A stretch of DNA of 38,356 bases, taken from an uncultured Prevotellaceae bacterium (GTDB lineage Bacteria > Bacteroidota > Bacteroidia > Bacteroidales > Bacteroidaceae). How positions within the stretch are numbered: position 1 is the first letter of the stretch; each line of letters starts with the position of its first letter. Location: the NCBI GenBank assembly GCA_946540735.1, contig CAMNIN010000038.1, positions 1 to 38,356 of the forward strand, in the 5' to 3' direction. Below the pieces are notes generated by a model, which was given only the letters and a program-made list of their open reading frames with translations, had not been told where the DNA came from and did not search any database. A program made the translations under genes and the position numbers. Shown piece by piece: positions 15,748 through 23,827 of this stretch.

Positions 15748-17419
15748 ATATCTTCTCGATGCGCAAGGTCTGGTCGCAGTAGTCGATGACAGCCGGGCGA
15801 TGGGTGATGAAGATGACCGTCTTGTCGTGCTTCGAGAGGATGTTCTGGAGCAGATTGCGCTCCGTGTCAGGATCCAGAGCACTGGTAGCCTCATCGAACA
15901 ACATGATGGAGCGGTCGCGGAGCAGTGCGCGGGCGATGGAAATACGCTGCGCCTGACCCTCGCTAAGTCCTCCACCCGACTCCGAGCATTCCGTGTCGAG
16001 CCCCTCGGGCAAGTCGAGCACGAAGTCGGCACAACTCACGTGAAGTGCCTCCTTCATCTCCTCGTCAGTGGCATCCAACTTACCCAGGCGCAGGTTATCA
16101 CGTATGGTGCCGCTGAGCAAGGTATTGCCCTGTGGCACATACACGAAATTGCACCTCATGCGCGGTGTAAGTTTTTTCGCCTCATGCTCGTCGTAAATCT
16201 GCACCTCACCCTGCTGCGGACGCATCAATGCCAGGATCATTCTCACCAACGTGGTTTTTCCGGCACCTGTCTCACCCAGGATGGCGGTGCAACTGCCCGG
16301 TTTGAAGTCAAAAGACAGATTTTCGATCACATTACCACCCTCCTCATAAGCGTAGGAGATATCGTTGAGCCTCACGCCACACGGAGCCTTCATATAGACC
16401 GGTTTGCCTTGTTCCTCAAGAGGGTTCTCCTCCAATTCCATCAGTCGTTCGGCCGCCGTGAACACAGAGACAAACTGCGGCACGAGCATGGTGAGGTTCT
16501 TCGCTGGACCCTGAACCCTGTTGACCAATTGGAGGAAAGCTGTCATGCCACCAAAGGTGAGTGTGTGGTTTGACAGTCGGATGGCACTCCACAGGAAGGC
16601 GATCAGATAGCCCAGAGAGAAGCCGATGTTGAGAATGAAATTGGCGATCACCGAGAACCAGGTGCGTTTCACCACGTTCTGACGCAGCTCACTCTGCGTA
16701 TCCTCCAATTTGTCGACCATGGCGTCATCGCTCTCCATGATCTTGATGAGCATTCGGTTTTGTATCGTCTCGGTGAGCACGCTCTGCACTTTGGAGTCCG
16801 ATTTCCTCACCTCGCGCGAGAGTTGCCGCATCTTGTGCACATAGACCCTGCTCAGGATCGCCACGACAGGTATCATCACCACGATAATGAGCGAAAGCGT
16901 CTTGTCGAGCGAATAAAGATAGAAGAAAGCACCCAGGAACATCGCCAGAGTAGACACCGAGCTCGGCATCACCTCGGTGAGGAACTTGATGACACTGTTG
17001 ACATCCATCTCCAAACGGTTGATGACATCACCCGTATGCCGCTTCTCCTTGCTATGCCACTCCGACCGCAGGATACGGTCGAGCAGCCGCTGCTGCATAC
17101 GGTTCTGTGCACGCACGCCCAGGATATTGCGGATCCAGGTGCTTGAGATACTCAGTGCGAAGTTGCAGAGCACGAGCAATCCCATAAGTCCCACGGCCCA
17201 GTAGATGGAGCCAGGTTTCACATGCGAGGCGATATCGATGGCGTTCTGTATGGCCCACACCGAGCAAAGGCTCACCACCACGGAGAAGAGACCGATCGCC
17301 GCATTGAGAACGGCTTGGAAACGGTTGCCCCGCCAGGCATTCCACAGCCATCGCAAGATCTGCATGACCGAGTACTGGCTCTCGGGAGGCGTCAGGTAAT
17401 CTTTTATCTTTTTGAACAT
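15746..17419 (-). CDS. ABC exporter, fused membrane and ATPase domains
   Basis: 557 residues, a half-transporter expected to work as a dimer. The six-helix membrane domain covers about 35-325. The nucleotide-binding domain has Walker A GETGAGKTT (382-390), the Q-loop region YVPQGN near 427, signature LSEGQ (485-489), Walker B IMLFDE (505-510) and the switch His540 (FITHRP), so it should be active. It resembles multidrug/lipid/peptide exporters of the MsbA/LmrA type; the substrate cannot be told from sequence, and there is no N-terminal C39 peptidase domain. It starts 7 bp after nadK on the same strand, so the two are very likely co-transcribed. It ends at a hairpin shared with the convergent lipoprotein gene. 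Confidence 0.9.
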   Translation of the reverse strand: MFKKIKDYLTPPESQYSVMQILRWLWNAWRGNRFQAVLNAAIGLFSVVVSLCSVWAIQNAIDIASHVKPGSIYWAVGLMGLLVLCNFALSISSTWIRNILGVRAQNRMQQRLLDRILRSEWHSKEKRHTGDVINRLEMDVNSVIKFLTEVMPSSVSTLAMFLGAFFYLYSLDKTLSLIIVVMIPVVAILSRVYVHKMRQLSREVRKSDSKVQSVLTETIQNRMLIKIMESDDAMVDKLEDTQSELRQNVVKRTWFSVIANFILNIGFSLGYLIAFLWSAIRLSNHTLTFGGMTAFLQLVNRVQGPAKNLTMLVPQFVSVFTAAERLMELEENPLEEQGKPVYMKAPCGVRLNDISYAYEEGGNVIENLSFDFKPGSCTAILGETGAGKTTLVRMILALMRPQQGEVQIYDEHEAKKLTPRMRCNFVYVPQGNTLLSGTIRDNLRLGKLDATDEEMKEALHVSCADFVLDLPEGLDTECSESGGGLSEGQAQRISIARALLRDRSIMLFDEATSALDPDTERNLLQNILSKHDKTVIFITHRPAVIDYCDQTLRIEKI

Positions 17420-17426
17420 CTTGCTG

Positions 17427-18320
17427 CTATCTTGTGTCAGCGCCCCACATCATCTTCTCACGCAGGGTGTGGAAGTATTTCTGGCTATGGCGCTTGATGA
17501 TTCTCACTTTGTAGGGAGCCTTGCGGATGACCAGCGAGGTGTCCTCGCCGCATTTCTCCGACCTGCCGTCGATGGCCACGAGGAAGTTATGGCTCCGGCT
17601 CTCTATCGTCATGCGGATCACTGCATCATCGGTCACCACGATAGGCCGGATATTGAGGCTATGTGGAGCTACAGGAGAGAGGCAGAGCACATTCGACTGC
17701 GGAGCGATGATCGGTCCGCCGTTCGACAGGGAATAGGCCGTGCTGCCCGTCGGCGTGCTCACGATCAGTCCGTCGGCCTGATAAGTGACCAGGTGCTCGT
17801 CGCCGATACTGGTGCGGATGCTGATCATCGAGGCATTGTCGCGCTTGAGCACAGCGATGTCGTTGAGCGCGTAGGGACAACCCAGGATACTGCTTCCCCC
17901 TTCAGTCTCGACCATGATCACGGTATGCTCCTCGAGTTTGTAGTCATTGCGGTAAATCGCCATGAGCGACTGTTCGATCTCCGCCGGTCCCACGTCGGCC
18001 AGGAATCCGAGGCGCCCCATATTGATGCCCATGATGGGGTAGCCTTTCTCCCCCACCCTTGCGGCAGCCTTGAGGAACGTGCCGTCGCCACCCATCGAGA
18101 TGACGTAGTCGGCAGTGAAGTCGCCGTCATCGAACACCTTGTCGGCCCTCACATCCAGATGAAGGTCATCGGTGAGGAAGGTATAAAACTCCCGGTCGAT
18201 GAGGATCTCCGCCTTACGCTCCGAGAGAAACGACAGCACCTTCTGGATGGATGCCGATTTCTTGGCCTGGTAAATATTGCCGAAGATGGCAAATCTAAGT
18301 TTTTTTATTGACATGGACAT
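17427..18320 (-). CDS. nadK: NAD kinase
   Basis: About 297 residues from the start at 18320. It phosphorylates NAD to NADP, the only route to NADP in most bacteria. The GGDGT motif (about 77-81) binds the polyphosphate donor, the ND pair in YALNDIAVLK (about 153-154) contacts NAD, and the conserved glycine-rich loop DGLIVSTPTGSTAYSLSNGG follows. The open frame extends to 18374, but a -7 element at 18356-18363 puts transcription start near 18349, and the family's N-terminus matches MSIKKLRFAIFGN; 18314 is an equally possible ATG. It is the first gene of an apparent two-gene unit with the ABC exporter, and divergent from the DJ-1 gene. Confidence 0.96.
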   Translation of the reverse strand: MSMSIKKLRFAIFGNIYQAKKSASIQKVLSFLSERKAEILIDREFYTFLTDDLHLDVRADKVFDDGDFTADYVISMGGDGTFLKAAARVGEKGYPIMGINMGRLGFLADVGPAEIEQSLMAIYRNDYKLEEHTVIMVETEGGSSILGCPYALNDIAVLKRDNASMISIRTSIGDEHLVTYQADGLIVSTPTGSTAYSLSNGGPIIAPQSNVLCLSPVAPHSLNIRPIVVTDDAVIRMTIESRSHNFLVAIDGRSEKCGEDTSLVIRKAPYKVRIIKRHSQKYFHTLREKMMWGADTR

Positions 18321-18355
18321 TCGACGATAAGGGTTGACAATCCGATATGAAAATG

Positions 18356-18363
18356 CAAAATTA
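18356..18363 (-). promoter_or_regulatory. -7 element of the nadK promoter
   Basis: TAATTTTG on the minus strand (18363 to 18356). It predicts a leader of about 30 nt before the ATG at 18320 and rules out the upstream start at 18374. The -33 region is not obvious. Confidence 0.6.
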
Positions 18364-18393
18364 ACGGATTTCAACGAGATTTAAGAAATGAAG

Positions 18394-18425
18394 TTCGTTA
18401 AAATGTGTTTTTTTCCCTATTTTTG
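18394..18425 (+). promoter_or_regulatory. Promoter of the DJ-1/recG pair
   Basis: TTCG (18394-18397) and TATTTTTG (18418-18425), 24 bp apart start to start. The leader is about 37 nt to the ATG at 18469. It is back to back with the nadK promoter. Confidence 0.6.
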
Positions 18426-18468
18426 CAGCAAACTTATAAACTTGAGAAATAAATAAGAAAAAAGCAAT

Positions 18469-19038
18469 ATGGCAAAGATTTATGAATTTCTGGCCAATGG
18501 TTTCGAGGAAATCGAGGCCCTGGCTCCCGTCGATATCCTCCGTAGAGGCAACCAAGAAGTCGTCACCGTCAGCGTGACAGGTTCCCAGTATGTGCAATCC
18601 TCACACGGCATCACCGTGAAAGCCGACCAACTGTTTGAGGACACCGACCTGAGCGACGCCGATATGCTCCTGCTGCCTGGTGGCATGCCTGGCAGCACCA
18701 ACCTCAACGCCCACGCCGGTGTGAAACAGGCACTGCTCGACCACCATGCCGCTGGCCGCCTGATCGGTGCCATCTGCGCCGCCCCGATGGTACTGGGTGG
18801 CCTTGGCCTGCTCCGTGGCCGCCGTGCCACCTGCTCACCGGGTTTCGAAGTCTACCTCGACGGTGCTGACTACACCCATGAGCTCTTCACGGTCGACGGC
18901 ACCATCATCACTGGCGAAGGACCAGCCGCCACCCTCCCTTACGCCTACCGTATTCTGGAGACACTCACCGACTCAGCGACCGTGCACACCCTGCAGCGCA
19001 AGATGCAATACCTGCACCTGATGGGCGTCGAAGACTGA
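18469..19038 (+). CDS. DJ-1/PfpI-family protein (YajL/ThiJ-like)
   Basis: 189 residues, the normal length for the DJ-1 branch of this superfamily. The acidic residue of the conserved pair is in NGFEEIEALAPVDILRR (about 10-26), and the nucleophile-elbow Cys is in GAICAAPMVLGG (about 101-112). LLLPGGMPGSTNL (near 66-78) and SPGFEVYLDG are also typical. Family members are linked to oxidative stress and to repair of glyoxal-damaged molecules; which activity this one has is open. It lies 21 bp before recG and shares its promoter, but no functional link between the two is evident. Confidence 0.9.
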   Translation: MAKIYEFLANGFEEIEALAPVDILRRGNQEVVTVSVTGSQYVQSSHGITVKADQLFEDTDLSDADMLLLPGGMPGSTNLNAHAGVKQALLDHHAAGRLIGAICAAPMVLGGLGLLRGRRATCSPGFEVYLDGADYTHELFTVDGTIITGEGPAATLPYAYRILETLTDSATVHTLQRKMQYLHLMGVED

Positions 19039-19059
19039 CCATCCGCATCCCGGCCGGCC

Positions 19060-21162
19060 ATGACGGATTTGCTGCACCAAGATATCATGTATGCGCCTGG
19101 AGTAGGTCCCAAGCGCAAGGAGATGCTGAGCAAAGAGCTCGGCATCCAGACCTTCGGCCAGTTGCTCGAGCACTACCCCTACAAATACATCGACCGCCGT
19201 CACATCTACAAGATCTCCGAACTGCTTGAGAGCATGTCGTTCATCCAAGTGAAAGGACGCATCCTCAGTTTCGAGACCTTCGACAACGGTCGGCGCAACA
19301 AGCGCCTGGTAGCCCATTTCACCGACGGTCAGGGCATCCTCGACCTGGTGTGGTTCTCCAAAGCCCAGTATATCGTGAAGAACTATCAAGTGGGCGTAGA
19401 ATACATCGTCTTCGGTCGTCCCTCGGTCTATGGAGGACGGTTCCAGATCTCCCATCCCGAGATAGAGCCGGCAGCGAGCGCACAACTCTCCACGATGGGC
19501 ATGCAGCCCCATTACCACACCACTGACAGGATGAAGAAGGCCGGCTTCACCTCGCGCACCATCGAGCGTATCGCCCAAGGCATCCTCAGCAGGATGGCAT
19601 CCCCTTTTCCCGAGACCCTGCCCCCCTACATCACCGGACCGCTGCACCTCATCTCCCGTGACGAAGCCATGCGGCTCATCCATCACCCCACCGACGCCCC
19701 TGCGCTCGACAGAGCCAAGTTCAGACTGAAATTCGAGGAACTCTTCTACGTGCAGCTCAACATCCTGCGCTATGCCAGCGACCAGCGGCGAAAATACCGC
19801 GGCTACGTGTTCGCCCGCGTGGGTACATACTTCAACACCTTTTACAACGACTATCTGCCCTTCCCCCTGACCGAGGCCCAGAAACGCGTCATCCGCGAGA
19901 TACACGCCGACATGAAGAGCGGTCGTCAGATGAACCGCCTGCTGCAAGGCGACGTGGGGTCGGGCAAGACCCTTGTGGCTCTGATGACCATGCTCATCGC
20001 CCTCGACAACGGCTATCAGGCCTGCATCATGGCCCCGACCGAGATCCTCGCCGAACAGCACCTCGCCACCCTGCGGTCGTTTCTCCACGGCATGACCGGC
20101 ATCCACGTAGAGATGCTCACCGGCATCGTGAAGGGCAAACACCGCCAGGAAGTGCTCAGCGGACTCGCCGACGGCAGCATTCACATCCTCGTGGGCACCC
20201 ATGCCATCATCGAGGATCCCGTGCAGTTTCACCGTCTCGGCATCGCCGTGATCGACGAGCAGCACCGGTTTGGCGTGGCCCAGCGCGCCAAGCTCTGGAA
20301 CAAAAGCGCCAACCCGCCCCATGTGTTGGTGATGACCGCCACGCCCATCCCCCGCACCCTGGCCATGACCATCTACGGCGACCTCGACGTCAGCGTGATC
20401 GACGAGCTCCCACCAGGCCGCAAACCCGTCTACACCCAGCATAAATACGACAACCAGCTCACCAGCCTCTATCAAGGCATCCGCCAACAGATCAAAGCCG
20501 GCCGACAAGTCTACATCGTCTACCCTCTGATCAAGGAAAGTGCGAAGAGCGACTTGCGTAATCTTGAAGAAGGATACCAGACGATGAAGGAAGTGTTTGC
20601 CGAGTTCCGCTTGAGCAAGGTCCACGGGCAAATGAAATCACAAGAGAAAGAGGCGGAGATGCAGAAATTCGTCAGTGGCGAGACCCAAATCCTTGTAGCC
20701 ACCACGGTGATCGAGGTAGGTGTCAACGTGCCCAATGCCTCGGTGATGGTCATCCTCGATGCCCAGCGCTTCGGTCTGTCACAGCTCCATCAGTTGCGCG
20801 GCCGTGTGGGGCGCGGTGCCGAGCAGTCGTTCTGCATCCTCGTCACCACCCACAAACTCAGCAAGGAGACCGCCCGACGCATCGACATCATGTGCGCCAC
20901 CAACGACGGTTTCCAAATAGCCGAGGCCGACCTCAAGCTCCGTGGTCCCGGCGACCTCGAAGGCACCCAGCAAAGCGGGATAGCCTTTGACCTGAAGATC
21001 GCCGACATCGCCCGCGACGGACAGATCGTGCAACTGGCCCGTGACGAGGCGCAGAAAATCATCGACGACGACCCCACCTGCGAGAAGTCCGAGCACGCCC
21101 TGCTCTGGTCGCGGCTCGCCGCCCTGCGCAAGACCAACATCAACTGGGGTGTCATCTCATAA
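19060..21162 (+). CDS. recG: ATP-dependent DNA helicase RecG
   Basis: 700 residues, the usual length. RecG reverses stalled replication forks and branch-migrates Holliday junctions. The N-terminal wedge/OB domain (about 50-135, FIQVKGRILSFETF) is followed by two helicase domains with GDVGSGKT (297-304, Walker A), APTEILAEQH (325-334), DEQH (399-402), TATPIPRT (426-433), and in the second half VATTVIEVGVNVP and QLRGRVGRG. All core motifs are intact. It follows the DJ-1 gene by 21 bp and has no clear promoter of its own. A large open frame on the opposite strand here is an antisense shadow. Confidence 0.97.
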   Translation: MTDLLHQDIMYAPGVGPKRKEMLSKELGIQTFGQLLEHYPYKYIDRRHIYKISELLESMSFIQVKGRILSFETFDNGRRNKRLVAHFTDGQGILDLVWFSKAQYIVKNYQVGVEYIVFGRPSVYGGRFQISHPEIEPAASAQLSTMGMQPHYHTTDRMKKAGFTSRTIERIAQGILSRMASPFPETLPPYITGPLHLISRDEAMRLIHHPTDAPALDRAKFRLKFEELFYVQLNILRYASDQRRKYRGYVFARVGTYFNTFYNDYLPFPLTEAQKRVIREIHADMKSGRQMNRLLQGDVGSGKTLVALMTMLIALDNGYQACIMAPTEILAEQHLATLRSFLHGMTGIHVEMLTGIVKGKHRQEVLSGLADGSIHILVGTHAIIEDPVQFHRLGIAVIDEQHRFGVAQRAKLWNKSANPPHVLVMTATPIPRTLAMTIYGDLDVSVIDELPPGRKPVYTQHKYDNQLTSLYQGIRQQIKAGRQVYIVYPLIKESAKSDLRNLEEGYQTMKEVFAEFRLSKVHGQMKSQEKEAEMQKFVSGETQILVATTVIEVGVNVPNASVMVILDAQRFGLSQLHQLRGRVGRGAEQSFCILVTTHKLSKETARRIDIMCATNDGFQIAEADLKLRGPGDLEGTQQSGIAFDLKIADIARDGQIVQLARDEAQKIIDDDPTCEKSEHALLWSRLAALRKTNINWGVIS

Positions 21163-21264
21163 ATCCACTTGGAGACGACAATTTAACAAGATTTCAGAGC
21201 TCCTTTTAAGTGTTAAAAGTTCACTAAAAACTGTTAATGCTTCTTTTTTCCGCCATTTTCTGCT

Positions 21265-21321
21265 TACCTTTGCATCGCAATGAAATAATTGGCGTATTCT
21301 GTTATTTGCACCGATTATTTC
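21265..21321 (+). promoter_or_regulatory. Promoter and leader hairpin of the M23 peptidase gene
   Basis: TACCTTTG (21265-21272) fits the -7 consensus and predicts transcription start near 21279. Almost at once the RNA can fold: gaaataattggcg (21282-21294) pairs with caccgattatttc (21309-21321) through 11 Watson-Crick pairs, one G-U and one mismatch, around a 14-nt loop. About 70 nt of leader follow, ending in a purine-rich ribosome site (aggagg, 21385-21390) only 3 bp before the ATG, which is unusual in a phylum that mostly lacks strong Shine-Dalgarno sites. Confidence 0.6.
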
Positions 21322-21393
21322 AAATACAAACAAGAGAGAAAGACTTGATCGCCGCAATCTAGGCATCAGTTCTTAAAAACAAACAGGAGGATT

Positions 21394-22377
21394 ATGAATT
21401 TAAAGAAAACCATCAAAACGCTCGCAATTACAGCATTATTGACCACCGCCACCGTACCTGTCCTCGGGCAAGACCTTATCGCCCGCATGGCTCCAGTAGA
21501 CCGTAAAGTCAGGCAGCTCGATACACTGGCATTGCAAAGCACCATAGAAAGAGAGAACTTAGAATCACCATCATCCGACCTTTATCAAGACTGGGACAAC
21601 CGCTACGCCCACAAGGCCACCGAGCTCCCTGAGACCTATAAAATCAGTCTGAAGAATTTCTGCATGCCCACGCCGAGCCGAGTGATCACGTCACAGTTTG
21701 GTCCCCGATGGGGCCGTCAGCACAAGGGCCTCGACATCAAGGTATATATTGGCGACACTATCCGCGCCGCCTTCTCCGGCAAAATACGCGTCGTGAGATA
21801 TGAGGCCAAAGGTTATGGCAACTATGTGGTGATCCGCCACAACAACGGTCTTGAGACCATCTACGGCCACCTCTCGAAACATCTGGTGAGAGAGAACCAG
21901 ACAGTGCGCGCCGGAGATCCCATCGGACTTGGCGGCAACACCGGCCGAAGCACAGGTTCTCACCTGCATTTTGAGACCCGCCTTTGCGGTGTGGCCCTCA
22001 ACCCCGCCCTTTTCTTCGACTTCCGCAATCAGGATGTCACCGGCGACTCCTACACTTTCCGTCGCAGCACGATGGAGCGTGAGTCGGCCAAGGCCACCGC
22101 AGCCCGCGGGCAGAAGGTGTCGAGCTACACCAAGGAGGAAGTTTACGGCGGCAAGCGCAACACCCTGACGATGCAACCCGTAGCCACCACACTCACCGAG
22201 GCGACCCCACGTCCTGCCGCCCGTCCGTCAGGCATCAAGCATCACCAGGTGGAAGCAGGCGAGACCATTTACTCCATCGCCAGGAAATATGACATCACCG
22301 TGGAGCGGCTGCAGCAGATCAATGGTCTGGGATCCAGCACCCGTCTGAGAACAGGGCAGATGATTGTATTGCAATAA
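21394..22377 (+). CDS. M23-family murein endopeptidase with C-terminal LysM
   Basis: 327 residues. The signal peptide ends VLGQ/D (about 26). The M23/lysostaphin-type domain (about 85-210) carries the zinc site HKGLDI (H110, D114), YGHLS (H159) and SHLHFE (H190, H192), all intact. A LysM domain occupies the C-terminus (about 283-327, HHQVEAGETIYSIARKYDIT), for peptidoglycan binding. Probably it is a periplasmic enzyme that cuts peptide cross-links during wall growth, or an activator of such an enzyme. It is a single gene with its own promoter, a structured leader and a strong ribosome site; the palindromic repeats after its stop may serve as its terminator. Confidence 0.92.
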   Translation: MNLKKTIKTLAITALLTTATVPVLGQDLIARMAPVDRKVRQLDTLALQSTIERENLESPSSDLYQDWDNRYAHKATELPETYKISLKNFCMPTPSRVITSQFGPRWGRQHKGLDIKVYIGDTIRAAFSGKIRVVRYEAKGYGNYVVIRHNNGLETIYGHLSKHLVRENQTVRAGDPIGLGGNTGRSTGSHLHFETRLCGVALNPALFFDFRNQDVTGDSYTFRRSTMERESAKATAARGQKVSSYTKEEVYGGKRNTLTMQPVATTLTEATPRPAARPSGIKHHQVEAGETIYSIARKYDITVERLQQINGLGSSTRLRTGQMIVLQ

Positions 22378-22401
22378 CCCAATCATTCAGATACCATCAA
22401 G

Positions 22402-22546
22402 AGTAGAGACGCCCCGATGTGACGTCTCTACTTTGTTTTCTGGGGAGACGCCCCGATGTGACGTCTCTACTTTGTTTTCCGGGAGACGCCCCGATGTGAC
22501 GTCTCTACTTTGTTTTCCGGGAGACGCCCCGATGTGACGTCTCTAC
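22402..22546. repeat. Four tandem 38-39 bp palindromic repeats
   Basis: Each unit is a hairpin, gagacg-ccccgatgtga-cgtctc followed by tactttgtttt (the last copy lacks the full tail). The gagacg arms start at 22406, 22445, 22483 and 22521. In the first unit the arms extend to 10 bp (agtagagacg, 22402-22411, with cgtctctact, 22423-22432). Hairpin followed by a T-rich run resembles a terminator, so the array probably ends the M23 transcript. The stop codon of the convergent gene (22543-22545) lies inside the last unit. The copies are nearly identical, so they arose recently. Confidence 0.93.
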
Positions 22547-23001
22547 TCATTTTTGGCGGGTTTCAATCTGCCGTTGAAGGCACTGCCTTTCTTCACGCCT
22601 ACATGGGTGGAAGTGGCCTGAGCCTTGGGCAGTTTCCGGGTTTTCAGAGACGGTTGAACCGTCGTTTTCACGGTCTTGGAGGAGTTTTTCTTCATCTCCG
22701 CCTTGCCCTTTCTCTTCACGGTCGACTGCTTCACTGTCGTCTGTTTCACCGGTGTCTGTTTCATCGTCGACGTCTTCGAGGAGGTTTGTTTCACCTTGCT
22801 CTTAGGTGCAGACGATATCACCTTGACTGTTTTCGCCTCAGTCGCCTGGTTGGCTACAGCCTTTTGAGTCGGTTGGACCACCTTCCCGTTGAGATTCTTC
22901 ATTACTTTCGTTTGCTGCGCAGCGACATCAGTAGCCATGCCTACCGCCACGGCCATCACTGCGCTAATCATCCATTTTCTCATGATTCGATTCATTATCA
23001 T
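22543..23001 (-). CDS. Secreted Lys/Thr/Ser-rich low-complexity protein, unknown
   Basis: 152 residues, or 146 if it starts at the third Met (MRKWMISAV). A clear signal peptide ends DVAAQ/Q (about 29). The mature part is very basic and repetitive, with degenerate K-Q-T-x-V units (MKQTPVKQTTVKQSTVKRKG, about 80-99) and almost no aromatic or acidic residues. It is likely disordered. I do not recognise a family, and despite its charge it is not histone-like, as it is exported. It follows the GT2 gene by 34 bp and may share its mRNA. Its stop codon lies within the repeat array at 22402-22546, so its last codons may have been altered by repeat insertion. Confidence 0.65.
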   Translation of the reverse strand: MIMNRIMRKWMISAVMAVAVGMATDVAAQQTKVMKNLNGKVVQPTQKAVANQATEAKTVKVISSAPKSKVKQTSSKTSTMKQTPVKQTTVKQSTVKRKGKAEMKKNSSKTVKTTVQPSLKTRKLPKAQATSTHVGVKKGSAFNGRLKPAKNE

Positions 23002-23035
23002 ATTGTTTTTATGATTTGAGTTTATCCAGTTGTTC

Positions 23036-23827
23036 TTATGACTTGATTTTCCTGATCAGCGCCCTCACCACGAACCATCCGTGCATGAGCAGCGTTGTGG
23101 CCAGACCATAATGCCGACGCATGACATCGAAGCGCTCTTGCAGCGACTCCCGGTGGTGCTCCGTGGTCTGTCCCTCCCTCAAATAAAGAGCGACGACCCC
23201 CGGGACCCGGTGCAAAGCAGCCCTATCAGCCTCCGCCTTTTTCATCACCCGTATGCACCAGTCCACGTCGGCCGAGAAGCGGTAACGCAAGTCATATGGA
23301 GTCGCTCTTGCCATGTCGATCCTGGCATAGAACGCCTGATGACACACCAGCATACCCCTGCGGAACGAGCGCCACGTCAGTTTGTCGGGCGGCGACAAGC
23401 GGCGGTGGAAAAGGAACCGTCCCTCTTCGTCGACCACATCCGTATCACCGTAGAGTACCGCAGGCCGGCGACCGTCGCCCAGGCTTTCCGCCTCAGCAGC
23501 GATGCGTTCAAGTGTGCCGGCCTCCGGCAAGCGGTCACCAGCATTCAGAAAGCAGACATAATCGCCCGTGGCCCTGGCAAGTCCCTTGTTCATCGCATCA
23601 TAGATCCCTTTGTCGGGCTCCGAGCAGATCATCACCTGATGGCCATTGTGCATTTCCTCCGATCGCCGGGCATAGTCCTCCACCAGTCGTAGGGTGTCAT
23701 CCTGCGAGGCACCGTCGATGATGAGGTGCTCCACATCCGGATGACGCTGCATGAGCACACTGTCCAACGTGGGTTGCACCACACGGGCAGCATGATAGGT
23801 GATCGTGACGATGGAGAAAGTGATCAT
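23036..23827 (-). CDS. Family 2 glycosyltransferase
   Basis: 263 residues with a GT-A fold: FSIVTITYHAARVVQPTLDSV at the N-terminus, LIIDGASQDDT (near 35-45), SEPDKGIYDAMNKGLARATGDYVCFLNAGD (near 69-98) with the GD/NAGD metal/nucleotide site, then an acceptor region. It resembles the WcaA-like enzymes that add a sugar to a lipid-linked glycan for surface polysaccharide or LPS. The start overlaps the end of the GT4 gene by 4 bp (ATGA, 23824-23827), so the two are translationally coupled and probably act on one glycan. Donor and acceptor are unknown. Confidence 0.9.
   Translation of the reverse strand: MITFSIVTITYHAARVVQPTLDSVLMQRHPDVEHLIIDGASQDDTLRLVEDYARRSEEMHNGHQVMICSEPDKGIYDAMNKGLARATGDYVCFLNAGDRLPEAGTLERIAAEAESLGDGRRPAVLYGDTDVVDEEGRFLFHRRLSPPDKLTWRSFRRGMLVCHQAFYARIDMARATPYDLRYRFSADVDWCIRVMKKAEADRAALHRVPGVVALYLREGQTTEHHRESLQERFDVMRRHYGLATTLLMHGWFVVRALIRKIKS

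Noticed and set aside
18973..20631. 552-residue open frame opposite recG
   Set aside because: It mirrors recG codons, is rich in Val/Gly/His/Asp typical of antisense shadows, and recG is intact with all helicase motifs.
22402..22546. CRISPR array
   Set aside because: The units are palindromic and tandem with no variable spacer, and the T-rich tail fits terminator-like repeats.
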